A stretch of 64,000 bases of DNA from Erodium maritimum (GCA_963921825.1 OY997593.1:57024039-57088038); one strand, 5' to 3'. Positions 1-12,226 are shown, counted from the first letter of the stretch. Notes: generated from the sequence alone by a model not told the origin. Made by a program: numbers and translations.

Positions 1-879
1 CTTAGTTGGGTTGTCTGAGGGAGGACACGACAGTCCTAAGGAAAGTACGGCTCCAAGTCCTCAAGACCATGTTAGGGAGCTTGAGAGTGCGACTACTCAT
101 CACACACATAATGGGGGAGTAGGGATGAGTTTAGTACATGTATCTCCAAACATGGTTGTGCCAGACACGAAGTCTCCACCAGTGACCTGCGACTCGGAAA
201 GGACGGCGTCGAGTAATTTCATTTTCCACAAGAAGAAGCCCACGCATAGAAGTAACAAACTCTGCGGTAATTCAGGCTCTCTATCAGATCAGACGCTGGC
301 GGATGATGCTTATGGGCCCGGGTCCAAAAGAGATTTGAGCAATCATCAGGCAGCTACTAAGGCTTGGGCTTACTGTAGCAAACTGGGCTTCAAATCCAAG
401 ACTCCCACCGAACATTTTAGCAAGGAACTTGATAAGTTAGATGCATAACTGCACCATTCTGTTCCGAATTCTGACTCGGAAACCATTTTGGGCGACTCTA
501 AGTGAGAGTGAGGAGGTGCCCCCACCCCCCCAAAGGATGATGACATAGTCTGCGTTACTTTGGTGGGGGTAGTATCCCTATGAGTTGGTTTCTATCAGTT
601 CCTTTATTGGTTTGCGCAAATATTCGTTTTTTTGATTTGCATGAGTTCCTTTGGTTTCAAATCGTATTGTTTGGGTATGGGAGGCTCGCGAGTCTGTTAT
701 TTTTTCGTTCTGTTTTTGTCTCTTTTTGTTTTTTCAGTTGTTTTACAGTTCGATTGGTTTTTTCCAACTTTGATTTTGGTTGAACTCTGTAGTTCGTGGT
801 AATAGTTTACCCTCGTGCAGACTTTTTTTTTATCTCTTTTTGAGATTAAGGCCTTTATAAAACTTCTCTGATAAAAAAA
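1..879 (+). mobile_element. 5'-incomplete LINE-like retroposon with 3' tail
   Basis: An open frame runs in from the window edge and stops at 448. It is followed by about 420 bases of T-rich untranslated sequence and then by an A run at 873-879, preceded by a short TTTATAAAA-type stretch. This is the usual look of the 3' end of a plant LINE copy. No reverse transcriptase lies between the ORF and the tail, so this is either an internally deleted copy or an ORF1-only derivative. The element continues outside the window on the left, so its 5' end and target duplication cannot be judged. Confidence 0.45.
2..448 (+). pseudogene. C-terminal part of an ORF1-like protein
   Basis: The open frame enters from the window edge and gives about 148 residues. 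It is hydrophilic, rich in Ser, Thr, Asp and Lys, and has no membrane segment. Near its end it contains the motif WAYCSKLGFK, which loosely resembles WSYCKKIEKK near the end of the RRM-bearing ORF1 relic at 33.8-35.4 kb. From that resemblance and the LINE-like tail downstream I infer the C-terminal end of a LINE ORF1 protein. No catalytic motif is visible. It could also be the last exon of a host gene. Confidence 0.35.
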
Positions 880-1012
880 TATACATAGTGAGGGTTCAAT
901 GTCGCCTCAATCTTTTTAAAGCCCTCCTCAGCCGAGCCCCTCTAGTGAACTCCTAAACTTTCTGTGAATGTGGCCACCGTGTGGGTAATACTCTCCCCAG
1001 TTCGCCCATCGA

Positions 1013-2510
1013 TCAACGACGAAGAAAAACCTGAGAAAGCATCTGGTTGAGAGGTGGAATTACCAAAATAGACTTGTATTGGTGGATGATACCGATCAGA
1101 GAGAGGGACAGGCTCCCGATCAATACCTTAATAAGGATCCGTAACAAATGCAGATTCGAATCCAGTGGCGTCCGAAGCCATATCAACCCACCTATTTGAA
1201 TTATTTCCAATTGGACCCAAAGACCCGCCAGTCACTCGCTTACTAACAGTGACATCCAACCCATTAACCAGAGCAAGTGCCTTATATGAATGGACTGCAA
1301 CCAATAAGCAAGGATGAATGGAAACCAGCATACCGAACTTCCCAACGATCTCGACCATTGAGCTCTTATTCCAACATAAGAAAGGGAGATCGATGATCCC
1401 AAACTAGAGAAGTATCTCTCCCATCAAAACTTGATGCACACTGTTTGAGAAGGAAAAGAACCCAGAACTCAACACCTTCCAATTGTCAGCAAAAAGAGTC
1501 ATTGAAACAGCCTGGTCCTCACAAGACACAAGAAAGGCACGCGATCCGAGGTCAAGTAGGTCGACCCTCAGAATCCCTAGCACCCGAAGAACAGTATCAA
1601 TATCGCATACTAAAATGGAGGTGCAACCTATTCCAATCACATAGTGAGCCGACATCTTCTGAAAGCGATGAGTCACCGAAAGGGTACACACATCCGGTTG
1701 AAGTTAAGCAAGTGCAGTGTCCTCTTGAAGAGTGAAGCGTGAAGTAGCTCTCAGAGAGCCAAGTTCAGGAACCCTACCTGACTTCCTTGCAGTTGCAATC
1801 AAGTAGCTCCTCCTCGCGAGTTTTTTCTCCTAATTCAACCCTGAGCTTTCGACCTCCAAAACTGAAAGCCATTTAATGCTGAGACAGCGCAACCCATGTC
1901 GTAGACCTCTCAAAATACACAGACCTTTGAAAGCGAGCTTAGAACCCGCATCAACAACAGTATTGATTCCAAAAGGAGCGCAAAGGACTCGAAGCTCCTC
2001 TACCATAGTAGATATCGGGAAATTGGTCAAGAAAATCGGATGTTCTCTATTTGGAAGCTCGATACGGTGAGACGCGTGTCCTTGTAATCACGGGAGCATC
2101 CCGAGCCAAGGTGATCACAAAAACAAAAGAGTGAGGGAGATCCCGAGCTGAAGAAGCATTCAAAAGAGAAACTGTGGAGTAACCCTCTTGAGTGGGAGGC
2201 TCAGTCTAAGAACCGGAGAAGGAGAAACTCTGGTAGGGAGTCCAGCTTCCGGTGGTCGACCGACCAGATCAGGGGTGCCATGGGAGGGGACACTGGTCAT
2301 CAATACCAACACAATTTGCAGGAACAAGTCGAAGAACAGACACATGTTTGGCAGGCATAACCTGCACATCATAGGACTCGGGACCGAGACGTTGGGCCTG
2401 AGCACGCCTGGAACGTCGGGCACGAGGAAAAAGGCTAGTAGAGTCACGATCTCCAGACCACCTCTGTGGTTCCAAACCTCGTCGATAGTCCATCCAATCT
2501 CGAAAATCAA
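1013..2510 (-). pseudogene. LINE ORF1 relic: RRM followed by DUF4283-like region
   Basis: Read on the minus strand from about 2510 to 1013, the segment starts with an Arg-rich stretch, then an RRM-like region (2030-1830). The latter begins FLTNFPISTMVEEL and continues to ALNGFQF in a neighbouring frame, the spacing expected of an RNA recognition motif. Farther on (1691-1330) come FLVSCEDQ, FADNW and WFGIIDLPFLCWN, the last fitting the 'W-x-x-GLP-x-x-x-W' stretch of plant ORF1/DUF4283-type proteins. In plants, RRM plus DUF4283-like architecture is typical of L1-type LINE ORF1. The frame changes several times and has stops, so it is a dead copy. No ORF2 or tail was found to its left. A retroposed host RRM gene is a weaker alternative. 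Confidence 0.5.
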
Positions 2511-2519
2511 AAGATGACC

Positions 2520-4350
2520 TAATGTGTTGCCCTCCTGTAATCGAAATTATGTGGCTGTGTCGGCCTCGCGAAGTCCCACGGAACCAGTAATCATCGCCAG
2601 AATTATTTAGATATAATTTTTGTTTTATACATTTAAATATCAGGAGTGATCCATTAGATTTTTGTTGTCACTTTAGGGGGAAAAGAGATAGCAAAAACAA
2701 AAACAAATAGGGTGATGGACTGAATGGAGAATGACATTTGGCCTTAGCTAGAGAGCTATATATATATGCTACCGTATCTTTCCATTACCATTACCATCAA
2801 TAGCTAATTCGAACTATCTTTTTTAAGATCTCACCGATTGACATTTTGACACATCCATTTTCACATTCCAATGTTTTCTTTTACCTTTTAGCTTTGATAG
2901 AATTATTAATGAACAAAGTTAGAGAACTACAAGTAAAAAAGGCTTCTTCGACAGTGACTTATCTGATCTCTCCTTTACATGCCACATGAGAATTTCACGT
3001 TGCGTCAAAGAAGCTTTCCCAAACAAATTATTGCCTAAACTTATTAGTATTAACAATTCGAGATATTTCATTTCTTTAATAATCATCTCTCTGAACATCC
3101 AATAATTTCATCTTAAACCTAACTTTTCAAATTAGCAGTATTCTCTATCATCAATATTAGTTTGAATTATGAAGTTTGATTGGTTATAATCACTCTGATT
3201 CTAAAATTTATGTTAGTACTACAAATCAATCATTCCTTAAATCTTTTCTTCAAAAGAACTCTTCTTAGTCTAAGACCAAGAAACAAGAATTGCTGTCAAT
3301 TGATTCTTACTTGAACCTTAAAAACAACATGACCAGTGAAACTGAGACAGAGATGAGTTGCACCCCATTTTTATCTTTCCTCCCTTTTTTATTAAACAAA
3401 AAAAGAAGCTATTTCTACTATTTAATTTTTAACATTATCCTGTGATTATAGATTTTCAAGGTAGCAACAAGTCAGAGATCACTATAACTTGTTTTTTCCA
3501 CAAAGCCCAAATCTTCAATATATTCTAATAATGAAAATAAAAACAGGTGAGGGTAGCTGGGTAGGTGATGAAAAAACACCTAAAACAGAAAATCGACCCA
3601 ACCGGTCCTGTCGGAATCGGAACGTAGAGAACCGGTAACGTCTCAAGCGATTTTATCATAATAAAAAAAAACAGTAAAATCAGACCGATAAACCTAGACC
3701 GTTGAGGCCTTTTATTTGTAAAGCCCATCTCCATATTCCCAACTTAATACAATATTTTTGGTCCAACCCATTCCAATTCTTTCTAGCCCATTACTGGGAA
3801 ACCCACATTTATAGTATTTGTTGAACCTCTTTTGGATTTGAAAAATATAACTCTAGCACTAAAATGTCGCCGCAGCAAATAACATAATTCACAGAATCTA
3901 GAAACTAAACGAGACAGTTTCATTATGGGAGTCTAGGTAGCACATGGGCTAGCGAGAAACGCTCTCAGTTCGGGACCATTACAAGGTCTTGTGTTAGCCG
4001 ATGATGCGCAATATAATTTCCACTTATTCTAAAAAAAGGAGAGTAAACAATAATTCATTTGATCATCATCTTTTATTTGAATAAGTGATCTGAAAAATTA
4101 AAGAAAGTGAATATGTTCTCTAATTACAAGCAAAAATAACACTTTTCAAAAAAAAGAAAACTACAGCTGAAAACAATCCTCGTGATCTCACTACACCAAG
4201 AAGATCCAAAAATGGAAACTCGGGCTATGACAATTTATTTTGCAAGTACACCCTCAAAGCAAGCCTTTAAGAGGTGTAGAAAACAACACAAGACCCCAAA
4301 TTTCAAACCCCAAAACAATAAAAACCTGGTATGATTCATTTTTGTCCGAA
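2520..4350. other. AT-rich intergenic stretch, no gene seen
   Basis: About 1.8 kb of AT-rich sequence with only short chance ORFs. A TA microsatellite lies near 2759-2768. No conserved protein motif, terminal inverted repeat or RNA gene was recognised. Confidence 0.6.
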
Positions 4351-4550
4351 AAGTGTATATAATATTGCACCCTAAAGAAACATACCATATCCCAATACAT
4401 CCATTTCAGGCAAAATTCAAAGAGGGTTCATTCTTCAAACTGCTCCCTGAAATGGTAAGTCAAAAGCTTACAATAAAAACAAGCTCCACCTGCACTTTAG
4501 ACGGTCTCATCGCTCTAGAATCAAAATTTCTATTGCTTCACCGGAGCGTC

Positions 4551-4796
4551 ATGTTACGCGCCGCCCTCTGCTGCTGGCTTCTGCTAGTGGTAGTGCTCTT
4601 GAGCACTACCTCACCCTTTCTCGCCCGGCCACTTAGCGCCCCACGCATTCTAGACGGCTCATCACCGATCGGCCCAGCTCAACCTCCTCTTTATGATCGA
4701 GCACATCACCCTCCGAGCCGGTCAGCAGATTCTCCTCCGCCGCGAAATATCAAAAGGATATGCACTCGGGATCCAGGGGAGGATCTAAGAATATAA
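4551..4796 (+). CDS. Candidate small secreted peptide, 3' end formed by a MITE
   Basis: From the ATG at 4551 the frame gives 81 residues. Residues 1-25 look like a strong signal peptide (MLRAALCCWLLLVVVLL core, then STTSPFLA). The rest is a short Pro/Ser/Arg-rich region ending in ICTRDPGEDLRI. The last seven or so codons and the stop lie inside the terminal inverted repeat of the MITE starting near 4774, so the original C-terminus has been replaced. The frame also stays open upstream to 4353, but the hydrophobic segment favours the 4551 start. The layout (signal peptide, variable linker, short tail) fits precursors of plant secreted peptides, but no known peptide family motif (CLE, CEP, IDA or PIP) is visible. 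It may equally be a chance ORF. Confidence 0.3.
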   Translation: MLRAALCCWLLLVVVLLSTTSPFLARPLSAPRILDGSSPIGPAQPPLYDRAHHPPSRSADSPPPRNIKRICTRDPGEDLRI

Positions 4797-5043
4797 TTTA
4801 GGGTATGCCAATAATCAATGCTACATGTGGTAGGAAAATAAATGAACCACAAACTCAAATGAAAACCAAGTGCAAACCACGTGCAAATTACATGCAAGGA
4901 AAATCTTAAAATGATCATAACATTTTCATATGAACTCCGATTTAGACCCGTAAGATATCAAATCTAAGGTAATTGAAAGTTCTACGACTCTAAGTAACTT
5001 TCCCGGGGCAGGGTATGTCGTGGCATACCCTAAATCCTCCCCT
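4774..5043. mobile_element. MITE with CAGGGGAGGAT termini (hAT-like)
   Basis: The left end reads CAGGGGAGGATCTAAG and the right end is its near-perfect reverse complement. The inverted match extends about 35 bases inward to GGGTATGCCA on the left and TGGCATACCC on the right. The element is about 270 bp, AT-rich and non-coding. CAGGGG-type termini are common in plant hAT-derived MITEs, which normally make 8-bp target duplications. The flanking 8-mers do not match here, so the family call rests on the ends alone. Confidence 0.6.
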
Positions 5044-5265
5044 GGTCTAGGAGAATGGGACAAAAACCCTAAGGTCTTCCCACCGTCGATCTTCTCTTAT
5101 CCTCGTCGGCGGGTCTCTCCCCGGTTCCTCACTGATCCAGGCCCTCGTGAATCCTACTTCATCCACGGGTACGTTCTTCTCTCGGTCTGGTTATACTTGG
5201 ATTATTTGGTTTCCGTGTGTGCCCTAGATATCTCTCCTGATGTGGGGTGTTGTGTTACTGTTACG

Positions 5266-6013
5266 ATGGCCAGCATCTTGGCTTGGAACTATCGTGGCTT
5301 GGGGTCCGATCACAACCGGAGACAACTAAAAGACTTGGTTTCCCGGTTTAAACCGGACATCGTTTTCCTTACGGAAACTCGGCATGTTGAAGAAAGGAAC
5401 TCGAGATCGCGTATGGAAACTCTCTGGCGATCATTGGGCTTTCATGGGGGTACGGGTTTGCCGGGACAATGCATCCTGGAGACGTCGGCACAACTGGAGA
5501 AACGGAATAATGACGGGGTTATGATGTTATGGTCCGCTAGGGTTCGTATTGAGGTTGGAGGGGTGCACCAAACGCACATTGATGCTAGGGTTTGGGTTGA
5601 GCAGCAACTACCATTTCGGCTCACCGGGATTTATGGAGAACCGAGCTGGGAGTTGCTCTACCGATTCTGGGACTTGCTCAGAGAATTAGGAGCTGATCGA
5701 ACATTGCCCAATTGGATTCTGATCGACGACTTTAACGGTATACTGCACCAGGCTGATAAGAAGGGGTGCGATTTATCCACCAGCATTGCTCCAAGGATTC
5801 CAAAACGCTATTCAGGATAGAGGAGTCCGGGAAGTACCTCTCTCGGGATACCAGTTTACCTGGACAAATGGTCGGGACCCTAAAGATTGGATTGAAATCC
5901 GACTCGATAGGGCTTTCATGTCTCACTCGGCCTATTCTTGTTTCCGGCAAGTGTCCCTCCGGAATTTGGGATATTCTACTTCTGACCAAATGTCCATACT
6001 ACTACAGTTCTAG
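5266..6013 (+). pseudogene. LINE ORF2 endonuclease domain
   Basis: The ATG at 5266 starts with MASILAWNYRGLG, the normal beginning of plant LINE ORF2. The next motifs are PDIVFLTETR (catalytic Glu), LIDDFNGIL (normally GDFN), FTWTNGRDP and LDRAFMS. The last conserved motif reads TSDQ where SDH is usual, which would lose the catalytic His. The frame shifts once between about 5790 and 5820: the first part ends at 5820 and the second continues from 5786. The enzyme normally nicks target DNA to prime reverse transcription. Confidence 0.85.
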
Positions 6014-6273
6014 GCAGAGCAACTTGCACCGGCCCCGAGACAATTTAGGTTTGAAAACAACTAGACGGAGCACCCAGAGTGTAGACAATTAGTCAAAACG
6101 GAATGGGGTCACCCTAAAGATAGACACATCAAACACCATATTGCTGATATTGGTTCTTCCCTGGATAAGTGGGGACAAACAGTATACCGGAAAATATTAA
6201 CCGGATCCGGAGCTTCCAGAAGCAACTGCGGGAACTCAATGGGTGTACAGACCAATAGAGTATTCGGAAGAGG

Positions 6274-7990
6274 TTGGCGATCCAAACACAGTATAATCGG
6301 GCCCTGGCAAAGCAGAAAGCCTTCTGGCGCCAGCGGGCTAAGCAACACTGGTTAGCAGGTTCGGACTGGAATACCAAGTTCTTTCAAAGGGTGGCTACCA
6401 AAAGGCAATGGCGTAACAAGATCAGGATCTTTGAAACAGATGATGGGGAGGAATTCATGTGGGATACAGGGATGCAAGACCTGCTCTTGAATTATTTTAA
6501 GCAGATCTTCATAGCGGGTTCAGGGTCACCGGACTGGTTACCTTTCAAGATCCCGGAACTGATAACTGAGGTACATAATGAACAGTTGACGAAAGTGGTT
6601 ACTGACGAGGAAGTTAGACGGGCAATCTTCCAAATGGGTCCATCCAAATCCCCAGGGCCCGATGGTCTTAACCCAAAATTTTATCAACACTTTTGGGAGA
6701 CAGTGAAGGAAGAGGTTGTGGATTTTGTCCGGAATGTGATAGCAACTGGTCAGGTGGATAGTGATATCAATAAAACTACCCTCGTGTTGATCCTGTAACT
6801 ACAAACTGCAAGGAAAATAAAGGACCTGCGCCCCATTGCCTTATGCAACGTCATCTTCCGTATCCTATCCAAGGTCCTTGCGAACAGATTGAAGCCTCTG
6901 TTGGAACCACTCATCTCGGAGAATCAGGGGGCTTTTGTCCCAGGGAAAGCCATCTAGGATGATATTTTCATCTCATATGAGGTGATCCATACACTACGCA
7001 GGAAAACCCAGGGGGTGAACGGTTTCATGGCTCTCAAGCTCGATATGAGCAAGGCATATGACAGAATGGAGTGGTCTTTCATCCTAGCCATGTTGAGATC
7101 ATTCGGGTTTGGTTCTCCCTGGATGAAATTGGCCTTGGCATGCATGCAATCAATCCAATACACTGTGAGTTGGGGAGGGAAGAACACTGAGGCATTCACT
7201 GTTGGACGGGGAATCAGCCAGAGAGACCCTCTATCTCCCAACCTTTTCCTATTTTTCATGGAGGCAGAAACATCGGGTAAGATACACGGGGTCTCTGTAG
7301 CCATGGGTGCCCCGATCATTTCCCATGTATTTTTCACAGATGATTGCTATATATTTTGCAAAGCTAATCATCAGGAAGTTGAACACATGCATGGGATCTG
7401 AATATGTTCGGCAGTCTATCGGGCCAGGTCATTAACAAGGCTAAGTCATTGATCTTCTTCAGCACAAATACCCCAACCACGGATACGACTACCTGTACAG
7501 GGATTTCTGGGAATTCAGGAAATATATCAGGCATCAACCTATCTGGGTGTACCAAATATGATGGGTCGAAGGAAGGGTCAGAGTCTTCAATTTATATGTG
7601 ACATACTGGCTTCAAAGATTAGTAAATGGGAAGGGCAAATGATATCTACAGGAGGCAAAGAGGTTATGGTCAGGTCGGTTCTCCAGGCATTGCCGATATA
7701 CGCTATGAGTGGTTTTTTACTCGCCATAACTTCAGTGAACCAGATTCAAGTGGCTCTAGCTCGATATTGGTGGTCAGGAACATCGAGGGCCAAGAAGCCG
7801 ATCATTTGGCAGGATTGGGCGAAGCTCTGTAGGTCGAATGAGGTAGGAGGTATGGGGTTCCGGGACATGCAACATATGAATGTGGCGTTATTGGAAAAGA
7901 TAGTTTGGAAATTACCCTCGGTCCAGGTTGCCTGGTATCGAGAATTTTCAAGTCCCGCTACATCCCGAAAGGAGACTTTCTGTCGTAGGA
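6274..7990 (+). pseudogene. LINE ORF2 reverse transcriptase domain
   Basis: Visible motifs are SKSPGPDGLNPKFYQHFW, DLRPIALCNV, NQGAFVPGKAI, LKLDMSKAYDRMEW, GRGISQRDPLSP (normally RQGDPLSP) and FTDDCYIF (normally FADD). The frame of the first half carries in-frame stops at 6796 (TAA), 6955 (TAG) and 7399 (TGA). The next part is read in another frame (7404-7598) before the first frame resumes at about 7558. The thumb and connection region (WEGQMISTGGKEVMVRSVLQ; IIWQDWAKLCRSNEVGGMGF) is well kept. Confidence 0.9.
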
Positions 7991-8394
7991 GATGGGCGAA
8001 ACCCGAGTCAGATTTGGACGGGGTTGAGGACTACCCATAGCTTATTATGCCAGGGAATCCGTCGGACGATAGGGGACGGACTACATACTCTGGTGGAGGG
8101 TACCCCTTGGTTTATGGGCGACGTACAATTATTCCCCTACACGCTTCCCTGATACATGATATGAAGGTGGCTGATTTGGCTTTATGGACAGGAGGCTGGG
8201 ATATACCGAAGCTGAACTCAATTTTCCAACCGGATACTCTGGTCGAGATCCTGCAGGTACCTCCACCAAAGCCAGAAACCACTGATATGTGGTATTGGGT
8301 CCATAATGTTCAAGGTATATATTCGGTCAAAGAGGGATATCAGGTTCTCTCGCGACTCCATAACAGATGGCACATTTCGGCAGGAGCAACAGTA

Positions 8395-8718
8395 TGAACA
8401 TGCATCTAGGACATCGACATCCAACCAAGGATCAAGGTCTTTTTGTGGAGGGCCCTTTCAGGTAATTTACAAGTCGCTGTGAACTTGCGCACCAAGTTTG
8501 TTCCAATTCCATATACTTGCCTGTTGTGTTTGGCGGAACGGGAAATTACATCCCATCTACTTTTACACTGTGATTTTGCGGCGGGGATGTGGGCTCTTGC
8601 TGATCTGCAGGTACCCATACAACCACAATATACTATGGAGACCTGGCTGACGCTTGTTATGGTCTTACCATATATGGAGACCAAAAGCAGGATTGCGATG
8701 ACAATATGGGAAATATAG
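8395..8718 (+). pseudogene. LINE ORF2 zf-RVT region
   Basis: The segment reads KVFLWRALSGNL, then YTCLLCLAEREITSHLLLHCDFAAGMW. This is the CxxC...H...HC arrangement of the plant LINE zinc-binding reverse-transcriptase-associated domain. It sits between the reverse transcriptase and RNase H, as expected. The frame closes at 8718 before RNase H. Confidence 0.8.
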
Positions 8719-8885
8719 AAGGCGAGGAACGATATGGTATGAGATCAGGTCCAGCCAAACCCCCGGCTAATCCGAGCCACGGTCCTGAGCAACCAGCATA
8801 GCTGGGTGGAAGAAAACCGAGGCCCCACAAGGGTAGTAGGACCCGTGGTCCCAAAACAGAGAGGTTGGGCTCCGCCACTGCCTAA

Positions 8886-9336
8886 TTGGTGTACTATCAA
8901 TGTCGATGGAGCAGTTTTTTCCAGAATCACACCAGGTTGGTTGGGGATGGATATGCAGATCAGATCAGGGGTTAGTGATTGAGGCCTGAAATGGTCACAT
9001 GACAACTACAACGGGAGTTGAAGGGGCATAAGTGGAAGCGGTTCTCCAAGCACTCCGTTGGGCAAAGGAATAAGGCCGACAACAAATTATAATCCGATGC
9101 GATGCTCAGTATATTGTGCACCTGATTCAAGAGTCTAGTCCTTTATATTATATCATAGGTCGGTCCATTATGGAGTGTCGGTCTATTTTATGTACGCTCG
9201 AGGATGCTAAACTCGAGTATATTCCTAGGACAGCGAACGGGGCGGCCCATTGGCTAGCCAACGCAGCCCGTTCCATGCATGTTCTTTCGTGGTCTGGTTG
9301 CACTATACCAGATGCACTGGTTTGTATCTTGACTTA
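8886..9336 (+). pseudogene. LINE ORF2 C-terminal RNase H-like domain
   Basis: It begins WCTINVDGAVF, the typical start of a plant LINE RVT_3/RNase H domain (first catalytic Asp). The last part is readable from 9116 in another frame and ends with KLEYIPRTANGAAHWLANAA, the usual R-x-x-N-x-x-AH-x-LA end motif. The middle has several stops. The domain would degrade the RNA strand during copying. Confidence 0.75.
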
Positions 9337-9689
9337 GTTTAAATAAGATACAGTACCCTACCGTTTCAAAAAACAATGTCGCCCAACCACTGCTCTCAAC
9401 CCGCTACCCTAGAGCTCCGACGAGGTCAAGGCATCTTTGATTGTTTAAATCCCAATTGCATATAACAATTTCCTTCGCATTCAATTGATACGATTTTAAC
9501 TTGTAACCAACCGATAGTTGTGCATAATCGGGAATTTTTTTTCCACCAGTAAAGTCTAGTTCATATATGTAAAGGTGTTTGTTGTGTCGGTTCACTGATG
9601 AAGTCTGCTCATATATATGTTGAGCAGGTATATCATTTAATACTGTTTTTCAGAATTTAGTAAATACCTAATTAAAACAATAACTACTA

Positions 9690-10330
9690 AAGAAAATGTC
9701 TATTTTATTGATCGTCTGCGTGATGATCGCGTTTCTCGGGTTTTGAAGGCTGTAGATTCTACCATGTTACTTTAGGATCTCAAGTCTCACCTGAGCGCAA
9801 CGGATTGAAAGTTGTGGCTCCGGACAAGAAGAGGCGGAAAATGAGACCTATCCCCTCATTCAGACGCCCAAGACTTCAGGCCCTAGGTGGAGTGGGCCCG
9901 AGTTTGTCAAACGGGTTGATTCGCTTGGTTTGGTTGTAGTTGTTCAGACCGCAAACCCACCATTGGCTAAGGATCCGTTGAGTGGACCTCAAGATGGTGT
10001 CGAGGTGTTGGGTGGTCCTGCATCCGAAACCGTTGTTTTACAAGCTGGGTAGGCTTCGAAGACTAATGGGGATGGATCGGTAATGCTTTTAGATTAGGGT
10101 GGTCCTTCAGGGGATCAAGGTATTCTGTGGAAGGATTCCCTTCCCAAACATCCGAAACGTTTGAGTCGGCCTCCTAAGCTTTTACGAATTATTATACTGA
10201 TAAATCCAACCCAAGAGCTTGTGCTCAACCTGCTCAAGCGAAGGCTTTTGATGATCTGAATATGATTTCGGAAGGTGAAGAGTGGGTCACTGACTAGGAT
10301 GCTCTTTTTTGTGTTTTGATCCTGCAACTC
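9690..10330 (+). other. Possible ORF1-like relic, weak
   Basis: Plus-strand frames give broken hydrophilic strings such as LPKHPKRLSRPPKL and KAFDDLNMISEGEEWVTD, which look like degraded protein-coding sequence of the ORF1 tail type. There is no domain signature and stops are frequent. I report it only as a probable coding relic of unknown origin. Confidence 0.25.
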
Positions 10331-10639
10331 CTTTTGAGAGCTCCCTGGTTATGGTTGTTTTCGGTTCGATCCTCCTTGGAACTAATCTTATCTTTACTAA
10401 AAACAAATTGAGCTTATCTAAAAATAATGATTAATAAAATAACTAAATTAATTATTATATGCTAAAATTAAACAAATCTTTAATTTTGCAACTTCAAATT
10501 CTATTGATCCCCGAAGCATACAACCCAAAACAGACAACTTGAAGCATACAATCCAAACGAAAAATAATACAACCTAATAGTAACCCCAACCACACATCAG
10601 TTGTCCCCGGGCATATTGAGATGGGCTTGAATGGGCTTG

Positions 10640-11785
10640 CATGACTTCCACAACGCAGACATCCATTCAGTACGATTTGAATCTCGGCCTCATACATTCC
10701 CGAAGTGTTCTCTCGTTGAATGCCCTTGTATTCTTTGAAGATGTTGTTCCATGTTGTTGCAATTGGATCACTTTCTCCGCCTTCTCTAACTTTGCTCGAA
10801 CCATATCTTCTTTAGCTCGATCCATAGCCGCATATGCATTCACATTATCCAATGCGGATTTCCCTTTCTGCTTCGTGGACTTCTTACCCAACGGTCTCTC
10901 TTGAGGTCGTGGGACACTTCAATTAGCAGCTCCCTTGCTCGATTAGTGGATATCCAATCCGGTTGGGACTCACCACCGAGAGGTGTAGTATCATCACCAT
11001 CGGGATTGGAGGGATCATCATCGGTAGGAGTAGAAGGGGGTTGGGTAGAGCTGTAATTTCAAATCGAAACCAATCGTTGTCCCTTGTCCCCAATCATGCC
11101 TTCCTCCACCAAAAACTTCTCATACTTTAGAATGTCATACCAATGCTCGAGGCCGAAGATCTTTGATTTTTCTTTCTTGGCATACACTTGTTAGGCATGA
11201 GGACATAGTTGACCTTAGAGTAATCGTTTGTAACGCTCTCCTTCACCTGCTTCAGATGTTTGTGGAATTTTTGTACCCAAAGCATAAGTCTGTTCTTGTG
11301 TTTTTTACATTAACGTCAGTATATTTCCGGGTACCGGTGCACTTCGTTGAAACCTCTCACAATTTTCTCCCAAAAGGTATTACCCACTTGTTGGCTACCC
11401 TTCACTGAATCTTTGGAGATGTGTATCCAATTATGTATGAGGTGTATGTCCGCCTCAACGATCTATTTTTTTGGCGCATTTAGATTATGAAGCCCCCACA
11501 GAAGAAGACTGAGAAGACATCCAGGTGTCACTGATGACACCGTGGGAATCAGTGGGGTAGCCATAATACTGGGGACTGAGGTATGGGTACATGAAAGGGG
11601 TGTGTTGAAACCAGGTTGCATGTAAGGATTTGAAAAAAAAATTGGTTGCATCTACGGGTTTTGGCTCGTGGGTTGATTGATGTGCAACATACAATAGAAG
11701 TCATGGGGTTGCTCTGCATCGAACTCGTGTTGCTCCACATTGAACTTCGGTGGAGTAGGATTCTAGTCTCGTCGTCGTCGGACAT
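10640..11785 (-). pseudogene. PIF/Harbinger-associated Myb-like (trihelix) ORF relic
   Basis: The minus strand starts with ATG at 11785 (MSDDDETRILLH) and a Pro/Ser/Gln-poor variable leader. A conserved block at about 11460-11330 follows: DIHLIHNWIHISKDSVKGSQQ and NTFWEKIVRGFNE. This matches the Myb/SANT-like domain of the accessory ORF of plant PIF/Harbinger transposons. At 10891-10667 comes MGKKSTKQKGKSALDNVNAY and a charged helical tail, the 'RPIGRKAAK'-type C-terminal block of the same family. Several stops and frame changes separate the blocks. No DDE transposase is seen nearby, so this is either an orphan ORF or a host-resident copy of that family. A related relic lies at 62.6-63.6 kb. 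Confidence 0.65.
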
Positions 11786-11886
11786 TATTTTGATCGGAAT
11801 ACAAGCTTTCTAGGAAGTGGAATTTGAGAGAGAAATTTGTGAGATAAAGATAAATTGTTAGTGAAGTGATAAAAGGGATTGATGGG

Positions 11887-11894
11887 TATTTATA
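11887..11894 (-). promoter_or_regulatory. TATA box of the Myb-like ORF relic
   Basis: The minus strand reads CTATAAATACCC about 100 bases upstream of the ATG at 11785. That leaves room for a start site near 11855 and a ~70-base leader rich in CT (TTTCTCTCTCAAATTCC). The spacing is normal for a plant promoter. Confidence 0.5.
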
Positions 11895-12226
11895 GATGGT
11901 AAAAATAATTTTTTAATGGTAAAAGTAATTATTTCAATTAAAAAAACTTAACGTTGAAGTAGTTGTTGGTAGAGTCAACAACTCTTTTGCATCACGCCAA
12001 CGTCACGTGGTGCCTTCCGATTGGTCAGTCGCAACTTGTGAACCACACGCTTCTAGTTCACATTTATGAATCGTGAATCGAACGAGTCGTGCTTCACATC
12101 TTGTGCCTTGCGGTTCGCGCTTCATGTCACGTGATTTGCGGTTCGCTATTCACTATTTTGTAAACCGGAATCATAAACCGTCAAGATGTAGGTGCTCTCA
12201 AATGCCTTGATGTTTGGAAGAAAACC

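Larger units (their letters stand above)
5045..9377 (+). mobile_element. L1-type LINE, 5'-truncated, ORF2 degenerate
   Basis: The plus strand carries, in the right order, an APE-type endonuclease (about 5266-6013), reverse transcriptase (about 6274-7990), a zf-RVT region (about 8400-8718) and an RNase H domain (about 8886-9336). A short 3' untranslated end follows, with TTTCAAAAAA at about 9367-9376. Plant L1 LINEs with a C-terminal RNase H have this layout. ORF1 is missing and the copy starts right beside the MITE. Stops and frame changes are spread over the ORF, so the copy is inactive but of moderate age, since long stretches remain readable. Confidence 0.9.
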
